DNA of 11,652 nucleotides from Bacillota bacterium (GTDB lineage Bacteria; Bacillota_C; Negativicutes; JAEYSJ01): assembly GCA_023434855.1 (NCBI GenBank), contig JAEYSJ010000136.1:1-11652 (forward strand), read 5' to 3'. Positions within the stretch are counted from its first letter, which is position 1, and every line of letters begins with the position of its first letter. A program made the position numbers and the translations under genes. The notes below the pieces were generated by a model. That model was not told the DNA's origin. It worked only from the letters and a program-made list of their open reading frames with translations, and did no database searches. This document shows, in pieces, positions 1 through 6,234 of this stretch.

Positions 1-36
1 TAACAGCCGAGTGCTCTACCATTGAGCTATCGAGGA
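1..36 (-). tRNA. tRNA-Asn (GTT), 5' half only
   Basis: Read on the minus strand from position 36, the sequence gives a seven-base acceptor strand TCCTCGA, the TA linker, a D arm GCTC-AATGGTA-GAGC, and an anticodon stem strand CTCGG followed by the loop CTGTTA. The anticodon GTT is at positions 4-2, so the tRNA reads AAC/AAT (asparagine). The window ends inside the anticodon loop, so the 3' half (T arm, acceptor 3' strand, CCA) lies outside and cannot be checked. The gene is downstream of rpoD on the same strand and has its own strong promoter 19 bp upstream. It is probably the first gene of a tRNA cluster, but that is an inference. Confidence 0.93.
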
Positions 37-54
37 ACGTCACCAACAAAATAT

Positions 55-83
55 ATTATATAACAATGTTACCTGCGAGTCAA
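55..83 (-). promoter_or_regulatory. Sigma-A promoter of the tRNA-Asn gene
   Basis: The minus strand reads TTGACT (83-78), a 17-bp spacer (77-61) and a perfect TATAAT (60-55). Initiation is expected near position 48, about a dozen bases before the mature tRNA 5' end at 36. Five of six -35 bases and all -10 bases match consensus with ideal spacing, as expected for a stable-RNA gene. The promoter sits in the 62-bp gap after rpoD, where I see no terminator hairpin, so rpoD read-through into the tRNA is also possible. Confidence 0.88.
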
Positions 84-98
84 TAGATAGGCTGTTTT

Positions 99-1211
99 TT
101 ATTCCAGGAAATCTTTGAGCTTTTTGCTGCGACTGGGATGGCGCAGTTTTCTTAAGGCTTTGGCTTCAATTTGACGGATACGTTCGCGGGTAACCCCAAA
201 ATGTTGTCCTACTTCCTCAAGGGTGCGTGCCCGACCGTCATCAAGGCCAAATCTAAGTCTTAGTACTTTTTCCTCCCGTGGAGTTAAAGTCTCCAGAACT
301 TCTTCCAATTGTTCTTTGAGCAGCATAAATGAAGCTGCTTCGGCAGGTGCAGGCGCATCCTGATCTTCAATAAAATCGCCTAAATGTGAATCTTCTTCTT
401 CCCCGATAGGTGTTTCCAGTGATACAGGTTCTTGAGCAATTTTCATTATTTCCCGTACACGTTCAACATTAATTTCCATTTCTTTGGCAATTTCTTCAGG
501 TAGCGGTTCACGCCCCAACTCCTGTAGCAATTGGCGGGAAACACGGATAAGTTTATTAATAGTTTCTACCATGTGGACAGGTATACGAATCGTACGGGCT
601 TGGTCCGCAATAGCTCTCGTAATAGCCTGACGGATCCACCATGTAGCGTAAGTACTAAACTTATATCCTTTTGTATGATCAAACTTTTCAACTGCTTTTA
701 TTAAGCCGAGATTGCCTTCCTGGATTAAGTCCAAAAATAACATTCCCCGGCCAACATAACGTTTGGCAATACTTACAACAAGTCGTAAATTGGCTTCCGC
801 CAGGCGCCGTTTAGCTTCATCGTCACCTTGTTCCATCATTTGAGCCAGTCTGATTTCTTCATCAGCCGTTAAAAGTGGTACTCTGCCAATTTCCTTTAGA
901 TACATCCTAACAGGATCATCAATGCTAATGCCTTCCGGAATGGTCAAATCTATATCGATTTCTTCCGGAGCAGTTTCTTCTATTTCAGAAATATCCGGGC
1001 CTTCTAAGTTATCAACATCGGGAATTTCATCAACGATTTCAATACCTTTTGTCGTAAAAACCTCATACATATCATCAATTTCATCAGGAGATAAATCTTC
1101 GCTCTGGAGAGTATCCATGATCTCAGCATACGTCAGTACTCCACCACGTTTTTTCCCTTTATGCAATAATTCATTTACGTGATTACTTGATGTGTTCTTT
1201 TTTTCTGTCAT
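99..1211 (-). CDS. rpoD: Primary RNA polymerase sigma factor (RpoD/SigA)
   Basis: Encodes the housekeeping sigma factor that directs RNA polymerase to -35/-10 promoters. The 370-residue product has the layout of a Firmicutes SigA: an acidic region 1.1 (about 1-90), region 1.2 beginning [12 protein letters not shown] (about 98-114), region 2 with [12 protein letters not shown] and the promoter-melting and -10 recognition helix [14 protein letters not shown] (188-201), region 3, and the region 4.2 helix-turn-helix [20 protein letters not shown] (330-349). It lacks the large non-conserved insert of proteobacterial RpoD. I chose the ATG at 1211 because GGGAGGGGGGAG lies just upstream; an in-frame ATG 11 codons earlier has no such site and adds residues foreign to the family. 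It follows dnaG by 53 bp on the same strand, the classic dnaG-sigA macromolecular-synthesis pair, and is probably co-transcribed with it. No terminator hairpin was seen after it. Confidence 0.98.
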   Translation of the reverse strand: MTEKKNTSSNHVNELLHKGKKRGGVLTYAEIMDTLQSEDLSPDEIDDMYEVFTTKGIEIVDEIPDVDNLEGPDISEIEETAPEEIDIDLTIPEGISIDDPVRMYLKEIGRVPLLTADEEIRLAQMMEQGDDEAKRRLAEANLRLVVSIAKRYVGRGMLFLDLIQEGNLGLIKAVEKFDHTKGYKFSTYATWWIRQAITRAIADQARTIRIPVHMVETINKLIRVSRQLLQELGREPLPEEIAKEMEINVERVREIMKIAQEPVSLETPIGEEEDSHLGDFIEDQDAPAPAEAASFMLLKEQLEEVLETLTPREEKVLRLRFGLDDGRARTLEEVGQHFGVTRERIRQIEAKALRKLRHPSRSKKLKDFLE

Positions 1212-1264
1212 CTTACTCCCCCCTCCCTTGGCAGCCCAAAACACAATTCAATTTCGTTTTTCGA

Positions 1265-3067
1265 TTATGAATAATACAATTTACTGATTTCATCTTTAAT
1301 TCGCTGACTTTCCGCTAATTCCTGCAGAAAGCTACTATCCCCCATGCGTTCTAATTCATCAGCCCGTAGCCGATGTTGCTCATATATTGTTTTTAAATGC
1401 GCCAAGCGCAGAGTTTTTACACAATCATCAACCAGCTTTGTAATATCATCATACTGTATATCTATTAACATAATATGCGACAGTACAGAATTTGTTTCGT
1501 CGCTTAATATATTGACCCAATTACCATCAATAATATTTTTCTCCATATTATACGCATTAAATATCGAATTAATTATTTTTCTATGCTCCTTATCCTGAAT
1601 ACCTTCAACAAAAAGCTGCGCTTGTATATATGGTATTAAATCGCTATTATCGCACATAAGGCGGATAAGTGTTTGTTCAGCCCGATTTATTGCACTTACA
1701 GGTTTAGCTGCCAATGTGACAGTAGCTATATTCTTCCCCATATTTACATTTTTATCCTTTTGTTTAAAGGATAAAAATTTACTAACTTCAGTGCGTATGG
1801 CACTTTCGTCAATAGATAACTCCTGAGCAATATGAGTAATATGCTCATTAACCTCAATTGCATTCTCCGCTGCTGCTAATGCGGGCACCACTTTGGCAAC
1901 AACGGCAATTTTTCCACTGAGGGTAGAATGGTCGGTGCCGATAAAGGCCTGATTAATTTGATAATCCAAAAGCGCCAAGCTATCAATGACAAGCTTGCGA
2001 AAAGCTTCAGGGCCATGTTTACGGATAAACTCGTCAGGATCTTTGCCGTCCGGAATATCAACAATGCGTACTGCTGCCCCTAGTTTGCGAACGGTATCTA
2101 ACGCCCGCATAGTAGCATTCTTGCCGGCGGCATCACTATCATAGGCAAATATGATCTCCGAGACATTTCGCAAAAGTCGGGCTTGCTCAGTTGTAAAAGC
2201 TGTTCCCAGAGAAGCAACCACATTTTTTATTCCGGCAGCGTGGGCAGTAATAGCATCCATGTATCCCTCAACTATAATAGCTTGCCCTGACTGGCGAATA
2301 TATTTGTCGGCTACATGTAATCCATATAGAATATGACGTTTATTAAAAATGGTTGTTTCCGGAGAATTTAAATATTTAGGTTGACTGCCATCAAGCACAC
2401 GGCCGCCAAATCCGACAACGTGGCCGCGGATGTCGTGAATTGGATACATTATTCTGTTGCGAAAACGGTCATATGAACCATCACCTGACGTACGGTTTAT
2501 CGCCAATCCGGCTTTTACTAAAGTTTCGGTTTCTATGCCGCGCTCGCGCAAAGCAAGTAATAATCTGTCCCATGACTGTGGCGCAAAACCCAGTTTAAAA
2601 TCTTTAATGATTTGTGCGTCTACACCTCTGTTAGCCAGATATTCTCTTGCCAGTTTGCCATAGTTGGTTTTAGTAAGGCAGGCGTGATAAAAATCCCGCG
2701 CCATCTCATTTACAGAAAACAATCTGGCTCTTTCTTTCTCCAGAGCTATTTCTTCATCTGATTTTTCTTTTTCCGGTACAGGAATATTCATTTTTTGCGC
2801 CAACAATTTTACAGCTTCAAAAAAACCGATATTCTCGACCTTCATTAGAAAATTAAATACATTACCGCCGCTTTGACACCCAAAGCAATAGTAAAAACCT
2901 TTTTCTGGAGAAACAGAAAATGACGGCGTTTTTTCATGGTGAAACGGGCAACAACCCCAGTAATTTCGGCCCTTTTTCTTTAACGGCACATAATCTGAAA
3001 TAACACCTACAATATCGCTCTCAACACGCAATCTGCCGATAAAATCGTCGTAAACTGTATCTTTCAT
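1265..3067 (-). CDS. dnaG: DNA primase DnaG
   Basis: Synthesises the RNA primers for lagging-strand replication and works with the replicative helicase at the fork. The 600-residue product is full length for the family. It has an N-terminal CHC2 zinc finger (C40, H43, C61, C64), the catalytic core with RFRNRIMYPI near 201, and a Toprim fold with the metal-binding EGYMD (267-271) and DSD (310-312) motifs. The C-terminal part (about 430-600) is more variable and corresponds to the helicase-binding region. The ATG at 3067 is the first possible start after an in-frame TAA nine bases upstream. Its ribosome-binding site is weak: GGGAG lies 15 bases away and only AAG-type pairing is nearer, so translation may be modest. 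rpoD follows by 53 bp. A 513-bp AT-rich gap precedes it, with at least one promoter candidate. Confidence 0.98.
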   Translation of the reverse strand: MKDTVYDDFIGRLRVESDIVGVISDYVPLKKKGRNYWGCCPFHHEKTPSFSVSPEKGFYYCFGCQSGGNVFNFLMKVENIGFFEAVKLLAQKMNIPVPEKEKSDEEIALEKERARLFSVNEMARDFYHACLTKTNYGKLAREYLANRGVDAQIIKDFKLGFAPQSWDRLLLALRERGIETETLVKAGLAINRTSGDGSYDRFRNRIMYPIHDIRGHVVGFGGRVLDGSQPKYLNSPETTIFNKRHILYGLHVADKYIRQSGQAIIVEGYMDAITAHAAGIKNVVASLGTAFTTEQARLLRNVSEIIFAYDSDAAGKNATMRALDTVRKLGAAVRIVDIPDGKDPDEFIRKHGPEAFRKLVIDSLALLDYQINQAFIGTDHSTLSGKIAVVAKVVPALAAAENAIEVNEHITHIAQELSIDESAIRTEVSKFLSFKQKDKNVNMGKNIATVTLAAKPVSAINRAEQTLIRLMCDNSDLIPYIQAQLFVEGIQDKEHRKIINSIFNAYNMEKNIIDGNWVNILSDETNSVLSHIMLIDIQYDDITKLVDDCVKTLRLAHLKTIYEQHRLRADELERMGDSSFLQELAESQRIKDEISKLYYS

Positions 3068-3156
3068 AAGCTTTTCTTACAACTCCCATACTTACTAAAA
3101 GTACGCTACCCAATTTACCATAACATACTTTATTTTTGATACAGCTTTGAGTAAAT

Positions 3157-3185
3157 CTTATATTACATTATTACCCATTATTCAA
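3157..3185 (-). promoter_or_regulatory. Candidate promoter for dnaG-rpoD
   Basis: The minus strand carries TTGAAT (3185-3180), a 17-bp spacer (3179-3163) and TATAAG (3162-3157), giving a leader of roughly 80 nt before the dnaG ATG. A second, weaker candidate is TTGCTA (3365-3360), 17 bp, TATATA (3342-3337). Both lie in AT-rich DNA where chance matches are common, so only the positions and spacing support them. dnaG-sigA operons usually have several promoters, including sporulation-phase ones, but I see no clear alternative-sigma motif. Confidence 0.45.
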
Positions 3186-3532
3186 TCTTTTCGCTCTCTT
3201 TTTTTATTTTCCTGCTAATTTTAGCAACATGATAAAGTGCCATATACAAATTAGCGAAACTGATTTTCTCTTGCCCTTTTGACTTTATTCTACAAATTTT
3301 TTTCATATTCCTGCTGAAGAACAATAATAAACAATATATATAATCTGCATGAAAAACCGTAGCAATTTAGTCAAACTAGATTCAAGTGCTGGCCATGGGG
3401 CGTTGGCTAAATCCACAGGCAATATTATTTTGCACTTATATATATTATTTTTTTATGATAGTATTTAATATTCAATGCAAATAACAAATATCCTCTTTCA
3501 CCCCCTTGACAATACATATATTCTTTGCAGGC

Positions 3533-3563
3533 AAAAAAAAATAACCGGAAACTTATTCCGGTT
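3533..3563 (-). terminator. Intrinsic terminator of dgt
   Basis: A perfect 8-bp stem AACCGGAA / TTCCGGTT (3543-3550 with 3556-3563, 5-nt loop) lies 17 bp after the dgt stop. On the minus strand it is followed by ATTTTTTTTT (3542-3533). This is a textbook rho-independent terminator for dgt and makes it unlikely that dnaG depends mainly on read-through from dgt. Confidence 0.85.
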
Positions 3564-3580
3564 TTAATAAAATCTGCAAA

Positions 3581-4576
3581 TTACGATGTCTGCCATTTGG
3601 CTGGGATAAATAATTTTTCAAATAAATTAATAGCATATAGATCGGATAAGCCAGCAACATAATCAATCACGGTAGTCTGCAACCCCCATCGTTCCTCCCT
3701 TTCCAAAAACTCTTGAGGCAGACTGCGGGGATTAGCCATATAATAATCATACAATTTATGAATTACATATTTTGCTTTTTTTCGGTCCGGTTCTAAATCT
3801 ACCGAATGGTAAATTTTCTTGAACATAAATTCGCGAAATTCATCCATGGCCTCCTTAACCTCAGTCGATAAGCCTATTTCGCTACGCCCTGCCGAAGTAT
3901 TGATCATGTCAGAAACCATAACAGTTATCATACTGGAAGGATTAGTGCCTAGAACATTTATCACCTTTTTTGGCAAATCCATTGGCTTAATCATACCGGC
4001 CCGGATGCCGTCATCATAATCATGGCACAAATAGGCAATGCGGTCGCCATTACGTACAATATTGCCTTCCAAAGTAAAAGGGTTATTCAATCCAGTATGA
4101 TTTACAATGCCATCTTTTACTTCAACAGTCAAATTAAGCCCTTGACCATTTCTTTCTAAATATTCTACCACACGCAGACTTTGTTCATTATGATTGTATT
4201 TGCCGATAATCTCCCTCAAGGCATATTCTCCTGCATGTCCAAAAGGAGTATGTCCCACATCATGCCCCAGGGCAATGGCTTCTGTCAAATCTTCATTTAA
4301 CATCAATCCCCGGGCAATAGTCCTTGAAATTTGCGCCACTTCTAGGCTATGGGTCATACGCATACGGTAATGATCACCAGGTGAAATATATACCTGAGTC
4401 TTATGTTTCAGTCGCCGAAAGGCCTTGCTATGAATAATACGGTCACGATCACGCTGAAATGCAGTACGAAATTCGCACAAATTTTCTTCTTTGATTCGCA
4501 CAGCCTCGCGGCTCTTACTGGCATATGGGGATAGAATTTTATATTCTTGCTCCTCAATACGTTCACGAACGTTCAT
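3581..4576 (-). CDS. dgt: HD-domain deoxynucleoside triphosphate triphosphohydrolase (dGTPase-like)
   Basis: Family members hydrolyse dNTPs, classically dGTP, to the deoxynucleoside and tripolyphosphate in the cytosol, and so influence replication fidelity. The 331-residue protein is the shorter type usual in Firmicutes. It shows the metal-binding HD set: H76 in MRMTHSLEV, H105-D106 in GHDVGHTPFGH, and D178 in RNGDRIAYL, followed by CHDYDDGIRAG, also typical of the family. An upstream segment HSKAFRRLKHKTQV (49-62) matches the family's conserved nucleotide-binding region. The ATG at 4576 has a good GGGAGG seven bases upstream. The gene is divergent from the lptA-like gene, has its own terminator, and lies upstream of dnaG, as it does in many Clostridia and Negativicutes. 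Substrate preference among dNTPs cannot be read from the sequence. Confidence 0.93.
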   Translation of the reverse strand: MNVRERIEEQEYKILSPYASKSREAVRIKEENLCEFRTAFQRDRDRIIHSKAFRRLKHKTQVYISPGDHYRMRMTHSLEVAQISRTIARGLMLNEDLTEAIALGHDVGHTPFGHAGEYALREIIGKYNHNEQSLRVVEYLERNGQGLNLTVEVKDGIVNHTGLNNPFTLEGNIVRNGDRIAYLCHDYDDGIRAGMIKPMDLPKKVINVLGTNPSSMITVMVSDMINTSAGRSEIGLSTEVKEAMDEFREFMFKKIYHSVDLEPDRKKAKYVIHKLYDYYMANPRSLPQEFLEREERWGLQTTVIDYVAGLSDLYAINLFEKLFIPAKWQTS

Positions 4577-4595
4577 AACATCGCCTCCCTTAATA

Positions 4596-4601
4596 ATTAT
4601 A
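4596..4601 (-). promoter_or_regulatory. Possible -10 element for dgt
   Basis: A perfect TATAAT on the minus strand lies 19 bp before the dgt ATG. No acceptable -35 hexamer is present at 16-18 bp, so the call rests on the -10 and its position in a divergent intergenic region. The predicted leader would be very short, about 13 nt, with most of it being the ribosome-binding site. Confidence 0.35.
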
Positions 4602-4686
4602 ATATTATTTTCCTATTAACCATACGGCAAATAAATCCTGCCATGTCCCAGCCCAGTATTTGCCTGTACCCTTATTAATAATATAT

Positions 4687-4695
4687 TGGTATAAT
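4687..4695 (+). promoter_or_regulatory. Extended -10 promoter of the lptA-like gene
   Basis: TGG followed by TATAAT forms an extended -10 element (TGn-TATAAT). No good -35 is found at the right distance, which fits an extended -10 promoter. Initiation near 4702 would leave a leader of under 20 nt, consisting mainly of the AAAGGTGGGGG ribosome-binding site (4704-4714). Confidence 0.6.
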
Positions 4696-4718
4696 TAATT
4701 ACGAAAGGTGGGGGATTC

Positions 4719-5192
4719 ATGAAGACTAAGATTCTTTTGACCCTAATATTGATCATAGTTTTGTTTGCATCTACCGCTATAGCTAAGCCGGTTGTAACAG
4801 CCGACCGTACTTATTTTGATGTAGAATCAGGCTTATATGTACTAAACGGCAATGTTTACATAGAGGCTAATAACCGGATTATCACCGCCGGCCAAGCCAA
4901 GGTCAATATGGCTTCCCTGGAAGTGTGGGGCTCAGGCGGTGTTACTGTTACGCAAGAGGATATTAAATTTACAGGTGATAGTGTATATGTGTACGGCTCA
5001 CAGGAACGGGCGGTAATTGATGGGGGAGTGGGTTTCTCCCGGACAGGCCTCAGAATTACGGCTAACAAAGTTGAGTATAACTGGAACAATAAGAGCGCCA
5101 TATTTAACGGAAATGTTCAGGTTACCCAAAATAATAATACTTGGGCAGCCGACAGTCTAAGTTACAATGTTGCCGCGAATAGCATATTGTAA
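4719..5192 (+). CDS. Exported LptA/OstA-like periplasmic protein
   Basis: The 157-residue product starts with a clear Sec signal peptide: positive MKTK, a hydrophobic core LLTLILIIVLFASTA, and an AIA cleavage site after residue 22. There is no lipobox cysteine, so it should be soluble in the periplasm. The mature part is beta-rich with repeated short motifs of the OstA/LptA fold: YVLNGNVYI near 40, GDSVYVYGSQERAVIDGGVGF, ITANKVEYN, IFNGNVQVTQ and AADSLSYN. LptA proteins bridge inner and outer membrane in lipopolysaccharide transport, or bind lipid A. The gene stands alone on the plus strand, divergent from dgt and convergent with ppsR, with no lptB, lptC or kdsC beside it. It may therefore be the main LptA of the cell or a paralogue. 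The family is well supported by pattern; the exact role is inferred. Confidence 0.82.
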   Translation: MKTKILLTLILIIVLFASTAIAKPVVTADRTYFDVESGLYVLNGNVYIEANNRIITAGQAKVNMASLEVWGSGGVTVTQEDIKFTGDSVYVYGSQERAVIDGGVGFSRTGLRITANKVEYNWNNKSAIFNGNVQVTQNNNTWAADSLSYNVAANSIL

Positions 5193-5194
5193 GC

Positions 5195-5222
5195 TAACCC
5201 CCAGTCACAAGACTGGGGGTTA
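5195..5222. repeat. Perfect inverted repeat between convergent lptA-like gene and ppsR
   Basis: A 12-bp perfect stem TAACCCCCAGTC / GACTGGGGGTTA with an ACAA loop starts two bases after the lptA-like stop codon and ends seven bases before the ppsR stop. It is placed as a bidirectional terminator would be. It lacks a proper T-tract on either strand (plus: AAATACATTATTT; minus: GCTTACAATATG). It may act as a weak terminator or an mRNA 3'-end stabiliser for both genes, or be a copy of a dispersed intergenic repeat. Confidence 0.7.
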
Positions 5223-5229
5223 AAATACA

Positions 5230-6042
5230 TTATTTGCAGCTTTTTCGGGCTATTTCCAGAATTTTATTAGCTGTTTCCTCAATAGCTTTATTAGATACAT
5301 CAATAATAGGACACTGAAGTTTTCGCATAATACATCTGGCGTATTCCAATTCTTCGATAATACGGGCGGGGTTGGCATAATTGCCATCGGCAGACAAACC
5401 CATAACCTTTAGCCGCTCGGAGCGGATGCTATTGAGTTTGAACGGATCAATTACCAGACCAACAATACGTTCGGGCGGCACCTCAAACAATTGTTCCGGC
5501 GGTTCAACTTCCGGTACCATCGGTACATTGGCCACCTTTAATTTTTTATGGGCCAGGTACATGCTTAATGGAGTTTTTGATGTTCTTGACACTCCTACAA
5601 TAACGATATCAGCCTTTAACAGCCCCCAGGGATTCTTTCCATCATCATATTTGACGGCAAACTCTACCGCCTCTACCCGTTTAAAATATTCCTGGTCCAG
5701 TTTATGCATAAGACCCGGCTTCAGCTTGGGAGTAATTCCCGATACATCATGTACAGCCCCAATCATTGGCCCCATAATATCAATCGTAGGTATACCATAA
5801 TTTTTTGCCTGTTCGGCAAGGGCTTCCCGTAAATCAGGTGATACCATAGTGTGACAAATTACGCATGGCTGTTTGGCTGCTTGATGCAGAATTTCTTCGA
5901 TTTGCTCTACAGAATTAATATAAGGAACGCGAATAATATCAAACCTTCCCGCATCAAACTGGCTGGCAGTAGCTCTGGCTACCAATTCAGCGGTCTCTCC
6001 AATAGAGTCTGACAGCGCATAAATTGTTGATAAATTTGCCAT
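5230..6042 (-). CDS. ppsR: Pyruvate,phosphate dikinase / PEP synthase regulatory protein (DUF299 family)
   Basis: Family members are bifunctional enzymes that use ADP to phosphorylate, and phosphate to dephosphorylate (pyrophosphorylase), an active-site threonine of pyruvate,phosphate dikinase or PEP synthase, switching it off and on in the cytosol. The 270-residue product has the family's N-terminal YALSDSIGETAELVARA (8-24), the P-loop-like GVSRTSKT (150-157), and the conserved VIDPFKLNSIRSERL (197-211). I start it at the ATG at 6042, eight bases after GGAGG. A TTG two codons earlier is too close to that site. In Bacillus the neighbour ccpN (yqzB) usually precedes this gene; it is absent here, glyS is followed by a strong terminator, and ppsR seems to have its own promoter. 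The target enzyme is not in this window. Confidence 0.95.
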   Translation of the reverse strand: MANLSTIYALSDSIGETAELVARATASQFDAGRFDIIRVPYINSVEQIEEILHQAAKQPCVICHTMVSPDLREALAEQAKNYGIPTIDIMGPMIGAVHDVSGITPKLKPGLMHKLDQEYFKRVEAVEFAVKYDDGKNPWGLLKADIVIVGVSRTSKTPLSMYLAHKKLKVANVPMVPEVEPPEQLFEVPPERIVGLVIDPFKLNSIRSERLKVMGLSADGNYANPARIIEELEYARCIMRKLQCPIIDVSNKAIEETANKILEIARKSCK

Positions 6043-6115
6043 GCGCAAGCCCTCCTTTGTTCATCTTTTTTACAAATATAAGACAGCAATGAGTAAAAAA
6101 AATTCAGGGTCATTA

Positions 6116-6121
6116 ATTATA
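6116..6121 (-). promoter_or_regulatory. Possible -10 element for ppsR
   Basis: A TATAAT on the minus strand, inside GTATACTATAAT, lies 73 bp before the ppsR ATG and after the glyQS terminator. I find no convincing -35 hexamer 16-18 bp upstream. The call is supported mainly by the need for a promoter after the terminator at 6193-6233. Confidence 0.4.
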
Positions 6122-6192
6122 GTATACGCTAAAATTTAATTATTTCCTCTATGTATATTTAGCTCTATATTGCTTCATGCATAAATAAACCT

Positions 6193-6233
6193 GAAAAAGC
6201 AAAGCCTGCACCAAATGCAGGCTTTGCTTTTTC
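6193..6233 (-). terminator. glyQS operon terminator
   Basis: A perfect 18-bp inverted repeat with a 5-nt loop (6193-6210 pairing with 6216-6233) begins one base after the glyS TAG. The core GCAAAGCCTGCA / TGCAGGCTTTGC is flanked by A5 on the entering side and T5 on the leaving side, so the uridine tract is drawn into the base of the stem. The plus-strand copy looks the same, so it could stop transcription from either side. Confidence 0.88.
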
Positions 6234-6234
6234 A

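Larger units (their letters stand above)
3068..3580. other. AT-rich 513-bp intergenic region between dgt and dnaG
   Basis: Contains the dgt terminator at its left-strand end (3533-3563), promoter candidates for dnaG, and a GC-rich block (3381-3420, 58% GC by hand count) surrounded by very AT-rich DNA. On the minus strand there are two tiny frames. One has 37 codons starting GTG (3303-3416, beginning VDLANAPWPALES, no visible ribosome-binding site). One has 42 codons starting ATG (3178-3306, a lysine-rich product beginning MKKICRIKSKGQEK, with AGGA only two bases before the ATG). They overlap as ATGA. On the plus strand the same block is open in a 39-codon frame from 3349 and a 29-codon frame inside it, so the coding strand, if any, is undecided. 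I recognise no family and no RNA. A short GCTAA/TTAGC inverted repeat lies at 3214-3225. Confidence 0.5.

Noticed and set aside
922..1182. Plus-strand frame antisense to rpoD
   Set aside because: Low-complexity serine/isoleucine translation that mirrors the acidic region 1.1 of rpoD; no ribosome-binding site or homology.
3349..3468. 39-codon plus-strand frame starting MKNRSNLVK in the dgt-dnaG gap
   Set aside because: No ribosome-binding site, and the same DNA is equally open in other frames. It converges on the dgt terminator with no promoter of its own.
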